Source: Cyanophora paradoxa
Lineage: Eukaryota; Glaucocystophyceae; Cyanophorales; Cyanophoraceae
Direction of reading: 5' to 3'
DNA length: 64,000 bases
NCBI GenBank assembly: GCA_004431415.1
Contig: QPMI01000010.1
Span: forward strand, 62,001-126,000
Below are positions 20,629 to 33,078 of the stretch, one piece after another; within the stretch, counting starts at the first letter, position 1, and the number at the start of each line of letters is the position of its first letter. Both the position numbers and the translations under genes were made by a program. The notes under the pieces were generated by a model that saw only the letters and a program-made list of their open reading frames with translations, was not told the origin of the DNA and searched no databases.

Positions 20629-21482
20629 GACCTGAAGCAGCGCATCCGCATCCGGTCAGAGCCCGGGCGCGCAACCGGGCCGGGCGGGCGCCCTGTACGG
20701 TCGCAAGCACGCACGCACCCCGATGATCGTGCTCTGAACTATCATCCCCCGGGTAACGGCGTCCTGCAGGAGAACCCGCCCTGCCCAACGTGCCGTCAAG
20801 ATGACGTTCGCACCGCTGGAGCGCCCGGGCGCAGCGGGTCGGCAGCGCGGACACATGCGCCCGTACCTCCGGCCACCCGGGGCGAAGGGGACGACTCCGG
20901 CGAGCCATGTTCCGGGCAAGGAGATGCTTGATGATTGTGGACTAACTCCAGCATGGCCGCACGGCCGCCCGGCGCGGCCTAGCTGCTCGTGGAGGATCAG
21001 ACCAGCAGCGACCGGACCGGCGGGACCCCTGCAACGCACCGGGATCTCCAAAGCAGTCAGAGCGCTGCGCCGGTGCCCTCCTACATGCAAGCTCAGAGCA
21101 TGAACCGCCCAGAGGTTTGGGGGTGGGGGGGTCGGAGCCTCGGCCGGGAGCCTCTGGGCATGGGTACACGCACGATGCAGGCCTTCGCCACCGTCACACC
21201 GGCGACCGCGGCTCAGCTGCAGCCGATCACACTCGAGCTTGGGAATGTGTATCGGGCGTGCCCGCTTCGACCGACAGCATCGCGCCGCCGACACGCGGAT
21301 CGGTGCTTGCGATTGAGGCCGGGCTGGCTCCACGGACGCACAATCTCCTGGTGCGTGAGGAGGCCTGCCGCGCAGCATGGTACGATCCCGCACGCCCGCC
21401 TCGCGCGGCGCGAGTTGTAAGAATCTGATCCGAGGCCCTAGGCGCGGCGCGCGCTGCAGTCGAGGCGGCACAGAGGCCCGCT
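20629..21482. promoter_or_regulatory. Intergenic region between two divergent genes
   Basis: About 850 bp between the RING gene (minus) and the TcdA-type gene (plus). Overlapping open frames on both strands (for example 20656-21471 minus) have no family resemblance and look like products of GC richness. It presumably holds both promoters; no clear TATA box seen. Confidence 0.35.
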
Positions 21483-23852
21483 ATGCCTCCAGATACGCTC
21501 GAACAGGTGCGTACGCGGCCACTCCCCTCGCAGCCCTGGCCGCGGGTCGCACGACTTTCGGGATCCCGGAGTCCAGATTCGAGTGCGGCGCACCTCGAGC
21601 TCACGCGCGGCCGCGTGCAGAACAACAGGACGATCGCCTTCTTCGGCGACGAGGGATTCGATCGCATCCGCAGCGCCTTCGTCGTCGTCGTCGGGCTCGG
21701 CGGGGTCGGCAGCCACTCGGTCCGCCCCCGCCTCGCCTCGGCACCAGCGCCCCGCGCCTCTCTCCGACGCCCGACGCCGCGGCAGGCGCTCATGCTCGCG
21801 CGTTCGGGGGTAGAACGCCTCCGCCTCGTCGATTTCGACACCGTGACGCAGGCGGGCGGCGGGCCCGGGCCTCAAGCTAATGATAAGATCTAATTTAGCT
21901 CAAGATCAAAAGCTTGCCCGCAGATTCGAACCTTGAGCTTAAGCTCGCCCGCTGACCGCTCGCTCGCTCCCCGCAGAGCTCCCTCAACCGGCACGCCTGC
22001 GCCACCCGCGCCGACCTTGGCCGGCCCAAGGCCGAGGCGCGCCGTACCCCCCGCGGCTCGTCCCCCCCCCCCAAGTTTGATCGGCGTACCCCTGCAGGTC
22101 ATGCGGGACTTCATCGCTGCGTTCGCACCCGAGGCAGAGATCGAAGCCTTCTCGGGGATGGTGCCGTACCCCTCCTCCCTGCCTTCCCCGCCTCGAATTC
22201 TTTCCGGCCGCGGGGTACGCTGACTCCGATTTCGGTCCGGCCGCAGTTCACGCCAGAGACGGTGGATGCGGTCCTCGGGGGGCGGCCCGACTACGTCGTG
22301 GGTGAGGGCGCCGTGCCCCCCTTCGAGCTTCCATCCCCCCTTGCCTCCGAGCGCGCGTACCCCCCATGCAGACAACATCGACAACAAGGCGACGAAGCTC
22401 CTTCTGCTCAAGAGCTGCGTGGAGCGCGGTATCCCCGTAGTCTCCAGGTGCGGGGCGGGGACAGCTGCAGGCAGGGGTACGTCTTCTCAGCTTCGTTCGC
22501 AGCATGGGGGCCGGGGGACAGGCGGACCCGACGCGCGTGCGGATAGGCGACATCGTCGACGCCCGGGGCCCCCTCGTGCGCTGTACCCCCGTTCGTGGCG
22601 CCGCGCCCCCTCCTCGCTCGTTAATTCCGTACCGCCCGACAGGCCATGAACATCCGGAAGGGCCTGAGGAAGATGGGGGTCGAGGGCGGCTTCAAGAGTG
22701 CGCTGTACCCCCCCCCCGCCGGGAGCTGGTCGGGGTACGGGGGCGCTGGCCGTTGACCCGTCTTTCGCCGCAGCGGTTTTCTGCTCTGAGCCGCCGCGCG
22801 CGCGTCTCATCCGCGCCCCGCGCCCGGGCGAGGGAGAAGGGGAGGGGGAGGAGCAGGGTCCCGAGACGGCTCCGTCGGGATCCGAACCCGCGGCCGCGGC
22901 GGACCCGTACAAGTTCCGAGTCGGCATCCTACCCGTCGTCGGCTTCATGCCAGCGGTCCGTAACCCTCCCTTCTCTCCGGTACCCCCCTCCCTCTCATTT
23001 CTGTACCCCCTCAGATCTTCGGGAACGCCTGCGCAAGCGTGGTGTTGACTGACCTCGGGGGCGTACCCCTGGACCCCGCCCCTGTCGAGCGCGGCCGCCG
23101 CGACCGTGCGCCCCGCCCTGTACCCCCATACCCACCCTCTCTCCCCCCCTCTAATCTCAATAACAGTGTACGCCCGGTCTCTGGAGAGGCTCGAGAAGGC
23201 GGGGCTCGTCGCCCCCGGATCCTCTACCCCCTACACGGCGTGCGTTTGAATCTCGTACCCCCGCCTCACCCTCTCCTCCCGACGATGCGCTGCCGCAGGC
23301 GCCGCCTACCCGCCGCGGACCCCGCCCCCGGGAGCTCCATCCCGCCCCCGCACGCCGACATCGACGGTATACCCCCCTCCGCCCCTCTTCCTCGGTTACA
23401 GTACCCCCGACCTTCGTAACCCCGTACCCCCCACCCCCAGACGTGGAGTACATGGTGGAGCAGATCTGGGGCGGTCGCTCCGCCGTCTCCGGTCCGCCGT
23501 ACTCCCCCCCCCCCCCCCCCCTAGACTCCTTCACCCCCAACCGCGAGCCGCGCCGCGCAGGGACGACGTCGCGGCTGTCCCTGTGCCGGTGGGACGCCCG
23601 GCGGCCCTTCGGCCCCCGCAACTGCGTCCTGCTCTCCCGCCCCGAAGCCAAGCGCCACGAGGCCGCAGGCGCGCGCGCTCCTATATATATCCACGTCCTC
23701 TTCTCCTTGTCTGACCGTACCCCTCGCAGCCTCCCCTGGGGACCTGTACGCCCCGGACTTCGCGGCGGGAGTGGAGGCGCGGCTCGCGCGGGCCGAGGAC
23801 CGCGGCTTCTCCCTCGCCTTCCCCAACGAGGCCGCCTACGCCGACCCGTAGC
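21483..23852 (+). CDS. TCD: tRNA threonylcarbamoyladenosine dehydratase (TcdA/Tcd1-like)
   Basis: E1-like ThiF-fold enzyme that uses ATP to cyclise t6A37 of ANN-decoding tRNAs to ct6A; yeast Tcd1/Tcd2 act at the mitochondrion. Short exons joined across introns give NNRTIAFFGDEGFDRI, the nucleotide loop VGLGGVGSH, ALMLARSGVERLRLVDFD then TVTQ, SSLNRHACATRADLGRPKAE, VMRDFIAAFAPEAEIEAF, PDYVVDNIDNKATK, PVVSSMGAGGQADPTRVRIG and the C-terminal DVEYMVEQIWGGRSAVSG, LSLCRWD and NCVLLSRPEAKRHEA. The C-terminal part is typical of the eukaryotic form. Many introns carry GTACCCCC, and donors at about 21852 (CAG|GCGGGC) and 22041 (GAG|GCGCGC) are GC. The 5' start is tentative; the stop is TAG at 23850-23852. 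Confidence 0.85.
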
Positions 23853-25143
23853 TATATCAATCATTCAAATTTGTTTTGGTGAACTACCGGCCACAGTCTC
23901 TAGACACCAGCTGCAGCACTGCCGGGCTGCCCAGGGGGGCACAGAGACAAAGAAACAAAATAACTAAGACAAGAGCACGAAGAACGACAAGGGGGGGGGG
24001 GGGGGGGGGGGGGGGGGAACGCTCTTGCAATGGGTTTGCACGGGTGCCGCAGTGCTGCGCGTAGAAGTCACACACACGGCGTCTACGTATACGTAGTCTC
24101 GTAACAAAAGGTCTCTCCACACGTGCAAGCTGCAGTCATTATCGCGAGCTTGCATCGGCATGCGCAGCATCAGAAAATTTTAACAAGGGGAGGGCGGTGC
24201 ACATGTGCACGTGCTGATCGCGCGCGAGCCTGGTCCATTTTCACACCGGCACGACACACCCTCCATTTTCCTGGTCAGCTGCAGATGCGCCTCGACACAC
24301 CGGCGCCTCGATCTCGACGTCGGCGCCTCAGTGCGCCGGCCTCGAGCTCATGCGCATGCGCACCTCAGGCCTCTCGTCCCCCAACTGTAATATTATATAT
24401 ATTGCAATGCGAAACCACACTGTGACATGATACACGATTATGATTACCGTCTATAGCTACTACTAGGCTAGTTCAAGCTACTTTATATATAGCTAGGCGC
24501 CCGGCCCGCGGCCGGCGAAGGGCACAATTGCGACGTTTTTGAACTACGATATATATATATATAGCTAGCTATAGTCGAATACCGTAGCATGCGCATATGT
24601 ACATGTACACATGCGTATATACAGTAGTCGACACAAACATGCGCTATATACAGGTAAACTATGATACGCGTACGATCGCGCGAGTCGGCGACAATTAACA
24701 GTTGCGGTACTGGCCGCTGATCGAGCTATAGTATAAGAACAAGTACTACGGTACGCAAACGTAGCCATCCATATGCATGCCGCGCCGTCGACGTCGATCA
24801 TCCGGTGAACGGATAGACGAATTCGAAACGACTACGGTATCTAAGAGCAGTAAGTGCGGTATGTTCCGTAGTAGCTATCGTAGCGTTGCGTGCAGGTGGG
24901 TGTATAAGTCGACGTCTTCGATGCTGCTGCCGCGGCCGCCCTGCGCATGCGTACATGTACGCATTAATTTAATTTCATATACACATGCAAGGCTCAGTGA
25001 TGGCCACCATGCACTAGGGAAAAGGGGCACTTTTCCACAATGGTAAAAAGATCGGGGAGCAGCTTATTTACCCATGTGAGCAGTGTTTTTTACCAAGGGG
25101 GCGTCCCATATATTTCGCAGGGGAATTTTCGGTAAAAGGGTCC
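23853..25143. other. Intergenic, AT- and palindrome-rich
   Basis: No gene supported. Contains the 27-base G tract at 23991-24017, TATATA and GCGCATGC clusters, and the palindromic stretch ATATATATATATAGCTAGCT near 24550. Confidence 0.5.
23991..24017. repeat. Homopolymer of 27 G
   Basis: Uninterrupted G run. Similar runs occur at 32061-32104 (29 G, one C, 14 G) and 54013-54034 (22 G). The exact lengths may be sequencing-limited. Confidence 0.9.
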
Positions 25144-26258
25144 TTAGTTTTGGCGTTTTTCCGGTAAATGGGAGGTGTCGAAACGAATTACGCACGAAAG
25201 GATTACGGCGACGATAATGATGACAACAGCAGCCGTCAAGAACATCAGGACGATAGAGGCGATGCCGAAGCCCTTGGCAGTCGGATTCCGCTTCACGCAG
25301 ATGAACGCCCAACCGCCGCTGCGAATGCCGGCGCCGCGTTTTGATTAACAAACATATGCATTGCAATCGCGATCGAATACGTATACGTATACGTATACGT
25401 ATCATAGTATACAGCGCTGTACTAGTGGCCATATGCACGGGCCCGACGGGCCTTGAGATTGCAATTAGAACATGCTTATGGATATGCCATGATGCCGCAT
25501 CGATATCATGGCATTGCGTACCACCAGATGGGCCACACGAACCACCCTTGCAAAGTTGAATTCGATCGCCACGGCGCAATGGCACGCGTACGATTAGTAT
25601 TCGAAGAATAAGATATTCCGTTGCATTATGCATACGTATGCATACGCGTATTTAACTTCTCTAGTTAGCATACCGAGCACGAAGATAACAATGGACGCAG
25701 CCGTCGAGCAGGCTTTTTGACTGTCTTCCTCCGCCGCCGTTTGATTGATGATTACCTGTAGGAATTCGAAGTTAGTACACGGTTAACGGCTGTTGTAAGT
25801 TGCAATTTGTAGCTCAAGAGTACGTATACGTATACACGTACGTTTTGCGTGTTGGACCCGGCTGCTCCGGGAGCGCCTACGCCTCCTTGCACGGGCATGG
25901 CCATAGCAGGCATCACAGCGTTTCCGTAAACAACCTGGGGGCGTCCGACAGTCAACATTTACAATTTCTCTCTCAGCCAACTCGGCGATCGCACCCCAGG
26001 AGGCGAGTCGTACGGGCCCTTGGGGTTGGCGTTCTGGCTCGGACCCGCTGCAGCGGTAGTTCCGCTGGAGGGTCCCGAAAACCCGACCCCGGCCAGCATC
26101 GGGGGAGCGTAGCCTGTAGCTGGTGGAGAGTACACCTGATTTTGCATATTCTGCATCTGCTGCGCATGCAGCTGCTGCATCTGTTGCATTTGCAGCTGTT
26201 GCTGCATCTGCAGCGCATTCATCTGTGCGGATTCCGCTGTTGGGTAAATCGTCGCCAT
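25144..26258 (-). CDS. Small membrane protein with Gln/Met-rich N-terminus
   Basis: Five exons (26258-25995, 25934-25842, 25755-25674, 25546-25522, 25318-25144) join in phase to 212 residues. Exon 4 is a 25-nt microexon; without it exons 3 and 5 do not match in phase. Residues 1-120 are a coil-prone QMQQQLQMQQMQQL stretch and a Pro/Gly/Ala-rich spacer, likely disordered. Two membrane segments follow: STAASIVIFVLGWFVWPIW and GIASIVLMFLTAAVVIIIVA, with ICVKRNPTAKG as a short loop. The shape (Pro-rich cytosolic head plus two close hydrophobic helices) recalls CD225/dispanin-like proteins, but the family motif is not clear enough to assign. Confidence 0.65.
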
Positions 26259-26559
26259 GATTTCAGAGTGGATCTAGCGCTAGCCTAGGCCTGCAGCTGG
26301 CTGGATGATGGTACGGTGCACGTGGCAACGACGGTCACGTATACGTATACCTATACGAACACGTATACGTATACGAACGCGTATACGGACACGCGGATTT
26401 TCAAGTTCAAGAAGCCGCAGCCGCGCAGCCGCAGCCTGCTGCAACTTGGCAACCGTTTGAACAGCTACAAATGCACTGCGGCAAACTATAAATAGCAAGC
26501 TGCCGCGTCGCTTAATTATAAGCCTTACCGTCGGTATACGTACGACTCGGTAGGACTCC

Positions 26560-27060
26560 CACCGTAGGAGTAGGAGGGACTCGGACTCGGGACTCGAGTC
26601 CGGACTCGGCCGCGGAGTCGCGAGTCGGGACCGGACTCGGGAGTCGGGAGTCGGGACTCGGGAGTCGGGAGTCGGGACCGTCGGGCTCGGGATCCCGGAC
26701 TCCGGCCCGCGGGACTCCCGGATCGGAGTCCCGGAGTCCCTAATATGACTCCCTATGCGCTACTACTGACTCCCTAGATCCCTGCCGGGCCAGTGCCCGG
26801 AGTGCCGGCGCCGGAGAGTCCCTGCTGGGGGCCGCCGCCGGCCGGGGGGGGTCCCTGGCAGTGGCTGGCACTGATCATGACGACAGTGACTCAGTGACTC
26901 CCTGCGCCAGAGAGGCCGGGGTCGGGGTCCCGACTCGGGGAGACGCCGGGGCCGGGCCGGGACTCCCCGACTCAGCGAGTCGGGACTCGGGAGTCGGGAG
27001 TCGGGACCCCGGGCCCGACTCCGCGAGTCGACGGCGACTCGACTCGACTCTCGGCGACGG
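26560..27060. repeat. Degenerate GACTCGGGAGTCGG satellite
   Basis: Irregular repeats of GACTCGGGAGTC and GTCGGGACCCC. The unit is nearly self-complementary, so both strands look alike. Not coding. Confidence 0.75.
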
Positions 27061-27830
27061 CCGCGAGGCCGTGCTGCACTCACGAGGCCGCGTGTTTCGA
27101 CGTCGACCCGGACGTTGACGTCGAACCCGAATTTGGCTGAGAATCATGCATATATGAATGCGCTCAAGTTTTTGAATGCATGTTTCGACCCGGACGTCGA
27201 CCCCGAATATGGCTGAGAATGCGTCCCCAAATTAATTAGAAATAGAATGCGCATGCGTTTTTACGCTTCCGCGCATGCGTTTTTACGCTTCTGTTATGTC
27301 GTTCTGTTATGACGGCAAAAAACGCATTAAATTGGGGGCGCATTAATATCATGCGTGCACTATATTCTTATCATAGTATGTCACCGCGGTAATTAAGCAT
27401 TACAAAGTGGTACCGGTACGTATACCAAGTTCGTGGTACTACCGTTTCACTGAGTCAACTTGGCAAGTATGATCATGATCATGACTCATGAGCGCATTCG
27501 GCATTCGGCATGAGCAATCGAATCAGCACTCTTGGATGAATCACAAATTTATAATTGATCAATCGAAAAAATTAAACGCAAACTCTTCCGGGTCTTTAGA
27601 TTTGATTGCCGTAAATTGCCGAGATAAAATGTTGCGGGGGGTAGAACAATGTTTCTAACGCCGCCATAACGTCTTGCCTCGGCAATTTATCGACTCCGCA
27701 ATTCCGGCTTTTCAATTTGGCGGATTCGAATTCGGCAATTTAAGAACGCGGCAATTTTTACGCCAGTGATGGCGTCTGCAGCTGACGGACCGGCGTCGGT
27801 CCGGCCACCACTCATGACTACCGTAGAGTC

Positions 27831-28072
27831 GTAGACGACTTATATACCGCGCTGACTTCACTACCGCGCTACCATATTACCGCGCTCAAAATTTTTATAA
27901 CGCGGTAATTGGGTAGCGCGGTAATAGTCTTTTGCTTAGGATTGCTAGCAGTTTTGTATGGGCCGTACCCCAATTTGATGAAAACGCGCTAATTCGGTAC
28001 GGCGCTAAAGCGCCTACTGGCGCAAAATTTTTAGAACGCGGTAATATGTGGCGCGGTATTTAAGTCGTCTAC
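27831..28072. mobile_element. MITE-like element with 22-bp terminal inverted repeats
   Basis: GTAGACGACTTATATACCGC plus GC at 27831-27852 and its reverse complement at 28051-28072 (21 of 22 match) enclose 242 bp without coding capacity. Internal words ACCGCGC and GAACGCGGTAAT are repeated and inverted. The target duplication is not clear; GAGTC appears near both ends but not flush with them. Confidence 0.6.
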
Positions 28073-30525
28073 GCCGAGTCACTGAGTCATGACTCATGAC
28101 TCATGACTCATGAGTCACACGCTGATCATGAGTCATGACTCATGACCCCTGTCGCATCATCGACTCGCATGTCGGGACGGTCCGAGTGACGTGACCGATG
28201 ACGCCATATATATGCATCCGATGATTGATCCGATGATATATAATGGGATTTCCGAAGCAAAATAAACCACTTAATGGACCAGATGCGGCGGCCGCCGCCG
28301 CGGCGCGGCGCTGCGGAGCCTGCGGGATGCCTCTGCTTTCGAATTTGCAATTGAAATTGTGGATTCATATCGATTTTCATGGTCCAGGATCTGCAGCCGC
28401 GTCACGCAGCTTTCATTGTTCTTGCGATTCACACCAACGTGACTCCGCGTGCGTGCGTCGACGTCACGGTCTACATCCCCCCCCCCCCCGAGTCCACAGC
28501 AAAATTAATTTAATTTTAAGACGCACTAGTTCTGTGCCGCCCGCACATTCATATGTACGCTATGAGCCTATGAGGCTATGACCAAGTGACCCAGCTACCT
28601 ATTCCGGATTGCCAGAACTTGAGAATTCGAAGCCTGAATTCGAATCCAGATTCGAAGGCCAAATTTTGGCCTGGCTTGGCTTGAGTTGGGGCCAAAATTT
28701 TACGTGGCCCATGAATCGGCCATGATATACATGTACATAATGGGCCGATTCACGGTATGCTTAGGTACATATCACATGTACAGTGTACAAGCTGCATGAA
28801 GCTCACTGAGTCATGATCACTGATCAGCTCTCTCGAGCTCTCTGCAGCTGGCCAGCGGTCCAGCCCAAGCCGGTGCAGCCCTGCCAGCTGGCCCGGGGCT
28901 GGCCGCCATGGCCAGCTTCCATCCAAAAATTGGCCGGCCAGCTGGCCATGGGGGCCAGCCTCCAGCAAGGCTGAGCTAGCCCAGTAGGAGCTGAAAACTT
29001 GGCCCATAGCCGCTGAGCCATGGCCAGGCCAGCCCACTGTGCTGCCCACTGCCACAGGCTCGGCGGCTGGCCACTGGGCCAGCCGACCGTCGGACCAGCC
29101 GCATGCGGTGCCATGCGCACGTCACGGTGCCACGGTGTACATTGGCACTGCGGCAGTCACTAGCTGCAGTGTGTATGCACACCGTTACAGCCCACGTTGT
29201 ACCAGTACATGTTCTATCGTATATAGATTCATTGTATGAATATTAATTCCGAAACTTTTTCAAGTTTTGAAAACGGTGTCTTGCCAAATCTACTAAGTTC
29301 AAAAAGTTGATTATATATAAACGTTCCGGAGGGGACGCCATCGATATCGATATCGGCGTCTTTTTCTACTGACACTAGTACTCAGTGACTTGCCCCTCTA
29401 TCTTAGGCTCAGCGACCGAGGGACGTAGTTCAGCCCGGTGTCTTACGGCCCAAGTTACGGGAGGCCTTTCGAATTCGAATTCGGACTCCGATCCTGGGAC
29501 ACCCCCCCTTTTTTTGCAAAAGTGGACGTCGCATTGATACACCACGGCACATGTATCAATGTTCTACGTGACGTGCCCTTCCGACCGGTCCGACGGTCAA
29601 CTATCTAGCCGAAGGTGCTAGCTAGGTGCCGGCCATGGGTCGCTCAATATATATGGGAGGTTCGCCTGAGTGGGGGAGCCATGGCCATGGTTTTCGGTGA
29701 TAGCCGTAACCAGACCCGCGCGCCCACCCCTTGATCAACTCCTCCATCCCTCATGAGCCCTGGTCCTGGGGCACCCCCCCTGCCAGGCTGGCCATGGCTG
29801 GCAGACCGCCACTTTCGAAGACCGCCGGTCTTCGAATCCTTCCTCTAGGGATTTGATCCGGGTCCTTGCACCTCCGGATCTGGATTTCAGAGCTGCGCGC
29901 GCATGCGGCTCGAGCTGGAACTTCCTTGAAGCGCTAGCCCCTGGCTCGAGCTGGCTTGAGTCCGGATTCCGAGCTCGAGGCTCCGGATCCGGCCTTGAGC
30001 ACTCAAGCCGCAGCCGCTCATAATCAGGCCCTGAGGCTACCGTGTAACACTTAATCACTGCACCACAAATTACTGCGCTACCAATTGCAAATTACTGCGT
30101 TCCATCGGCCTCGAAAATGTGTACATGTTCTTTGTTAGCAAAGGGGGGTAATACTGCGCAACCAAATTACTGCGTTATACAAATAAAACTTGAAATTAAA
30201 TTGGTCGACGTCGGCAATTGGTTTGAGACGTTGATAAAACTTGAAAACGGCAATTGCGCGTTAACGTTCACGATACGAAACATTTGATTTCTAGTTCTAC
30301 AGTAGTCACACTGCCACAGTCTCACAGATCTATACTAGTACTCAGTGTTACTAACAGTGGCACAGGCTTGTACATGTGAATCACTGAGTCAGTAGTGATC
30401 ATCATGGCATGGGTCACAGCTGTACCGTATATATCCGTATATAAACATGTACATGTCCGACGGTCTACTGACTTCGCAATTGCCGCAGTGCACGCGCATG
30501 CGCGCAGCTGCAAAGCACGAAATCC
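28073..30525. other. Intergenic, repetitive
   Basis: No gene supported. Holds ATGACTCATGAC repeats (28080-28145), a Gly/Ala-coding CCGCCGCCGCGG patch (28290), GGCCAGCTGGCC-rich DNA (28840-29100) and TACTGCG words near 30060-30180 that resemble the MITE family. The frame at 28243-28581 is unsupported. Confidence 0.45.
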
Positions 30526-31307
30526 ATGGCGAGGGAAGGATATTGCATACGAGTTGCAAGAGACATCGAACGCATTCTTGGGGCGATTCGATTCCCATTC
30601 TGGCTGTTGCGCCTCTTCTTTAACGTTGAAAACATTGTTCTCCGTCCCGTGTTTGCCGTCCTTGCAAAGGCCTTCACCCATCTGCCTAAAGTAGGATCTC
30701 GCCGATCTCGAGTGCGTCGTGGCGCTCGCGATCGTCCGAATTTAAATTTCACGTACTGCTGGCGTATATATATATATACACACGTATTTATGCATATGTA
30801 CATGTATGCTCTTACTTATTCGTGTCTGCGCTTCATTCCAGGTCGCCCCGCTTGATGACCACTGGGGTGTGAACGTTGTGAAGAGTCTCCCGCGCGTACG
30901 CGTCGACGCCTGCGCATGCGTCTCGGCCGCGGCGGCCGCACCGTCCACGTCGGAAATTTCGAGTTCGAATTCGGTGCACGTACATGCACCGACGGCTGCA
31001 GCTTCGGATGCAGCGCTGGCGGGCAGCTGCTGCATCTGTCTAGAAGACTTCCAGGATGGCGAGGATCTCGTCCAAACGCCCTGCGGCCATCTGTTCCATC
31101 CGCCGTGCATTGAAGGGTGCGCCATGATTACACATGAACACGCATTTCTGTGAAGCCCATTATTTCCTGCGCATGCGCCACGGAACGTCGGACATGTGCA
31201 GCTGGCTTGTTTCAAACCATGGAGACTGCCCTATGTGCAAGTTCCACATCGTCGTCTTGGTACCTATAGGATCCGTAGCGCCGGTGTCTGCAGCTGAATC
31301 CATCTAG
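30526..31307 (+). CDS. RING-H2 finger protein
   Basis: Probable E3 ubiquitin ligase of 181 residues from three exons (30526-30690, 30842-31116, 31202-31307) joined in phase. The N-terminus has an amphipathic or membrane-associated stretch (IRFPFWLLRLFFNVENIVL). The C-terminal RING-H2 is complete after splicing: CCICLEDF, TPCGHLFHPPCIEG, then WLVSNHGDCPMCKFH, that is C-x2-C, C-x-H-x2-H-x2-C and C-x2-C, with the usual Trp before the last pair. The second intron (GTGCGC...GTGCAG) falls inside the RING between the last H-x2-C and the CPMC pair. Confidence 0.8.
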
Positions 31308-33078
31308 ATCCAGATCTAATATATATGAGCATATATTTGTCTAGGAAAGTGTCATGCTTGCGAAAAACGCCATACCAATCCAGAAGAAATTCTAGCGGGG
31401 CACAGTGAGCGATTGGCGCAGAAGCGAGCACGTCTGGAGTGCATTCTAGATCAGGCGAGATCGAGGATAATTTAACTTCCACGCAAAAGCCGCTCTATGC
31501 AAAAGTCGGCGCTCTCCGGGGCCGCGCCCCGGCCCCCTCTTCAGCCCTCTACAGCGCAAGGCAGCTCAAGGCGGGTGACAGCGCAAGGCAGCTCAAGGCC
31601 CGCCCAGGCCCCCCCGCTCCCCCCAACTGCCCTTCCCGGGACTCGAACGCTGGGGCAATAAGACACCGGCCGGGCGCACTGCTAGCTCGGCTAACGCGCC
31701 GCGAAACTGGCCGGTTCCTCTTCGAATTCGTGTGGCCCTAGCTGCTGGAAAATCGCGTACTGCATCCGCGCGATAGTGAACATCAATTATGTATTAATTA
31801 TATATAAGAGGCATCCTATCGCATACTAAACGCTTCACTTCTGCGCCAATCGCTTCTCCCAAGTTTATTAAGCGAAATCGTCCAGAATGTCTTGGTTGCG
31901 CATGCAGGAGGGTGGCCGATGTCGGGGGGGCCCGCGCCGGGGTACTACGGTACCGACGTGACGGTCACCGGGTGGATCCCGGACTTGGATGTTTCGATGG
32001 ACCGGAGGCAGGGCCGGTGCACGTAATTAGCGCTTCGGAAGTCGACGTCAGATAAGGAACGGGGGGGGGGGGGGGGGGGGGGGGGGGGGCGGGGGGGGGG
32101 GGGGATCTGGACTGTCTACGTTTACGTACATTTACGTATACGTATACATGATCATCTGCACAGCGCTAGAAATTGCAAGCTAGCTGCAGGCATCCGACTC
32201 GGCGAGTAGTTATAATTAAGTGGACTGCGGAGTAGACTGCTCTCGAGTCGGCTCCCGCCCTGGCTAAGGCTAGCTGCAAGAGAAAACCTGTCAGTGATTC
32301 AGGAAACACATAAGTATAATGCAGTTTAATAAAGCTTAGCAGCCTGCCAGCAGGGCTCGAGGGCACCTTAAAATCGCCATGGCTCGTCGCCGTCAATGTT
32401 AACGTTTATATACGTAGTTTCCCAGCTATCGCCATCTACGCCATCTACAGCGAAAGAACGTCGAAAATTTACATGCAGAAATGAATTCCAATTACGCGAT
32501 CTTGAATTCGAGGCGGGGGCGAGGCTAGCTTCATGATCAACCGTTGAACCGACGTCGACTGCCCGGACAGTTTTTCGGCCGCCCGCTGGCTAGCTATAGC
32601 AGCTGCAGCTGCAGCTATTAAGTACTTTAAATTTCGATTCGCCGGTCGCGAGTCGAATTCCCTCGCCCTCGAGCTCTTCCCTCCACCCCTTCCCCCCTCC
32701 CCTCGGCCCTCCGGATCCCCTTCACCCCCCCCCCTCCCCCACCCCCCCCTTCTCGACGTCCATCCTTTCCTACGTATACTATGATACGAGGCTCCTCCCT
32801 TGCCTTCTCCAGATCGATATGCCCCCCCCCCAGTTCTCTTCATTTTATTTTTTCAAGGCTCCGGATCCTGAGTGTTAACGTTCTCTCTCTTCTCTCTTTT
32901 TTCAAGGCTTTCTGGCTTTCTGTCTCAGTGAGTTCGCCCGAAACTTCGACCGTCGGACCGCCGCGGTCCGAAGCTCAAGTGCGCATGTGACCTTAGCTTC
33001 GCGATCGCTGTCAAAAGTCTCGAAGATAACCGCGCGCCGCGGTGCGCACGTGCACGCCAGATATCGATATCGCGATCG
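31308..33078. other. Intergenic with a long poly-G tract and tRNA-like boxes
   Basis: No gene supported. Contains the duplicated GCGCAAGGCAGCTCAAGGC (31553-31600), tRNA-like A and B boxes on the minus strand (31639-31693), the poly-G run 32061-32104, and a C/T-rich stretch (32660-32760) upstream of the sacsin-like gene. Confidence 0.45.
32061..32104. repeat. Poly-G tract of 43 G with one C
   Basis: 29 G, one C, 14 G. Could form G-quadruplex; length may be inexact. Confidence 0.9.

Noticed and set aside
20656-21471. 271-codon minus-strand frame between the RING and TCD genes
   Set aside because: No recognisable content; overlapping frames of similar length exist on the other strand in the same GC-rich DNA.
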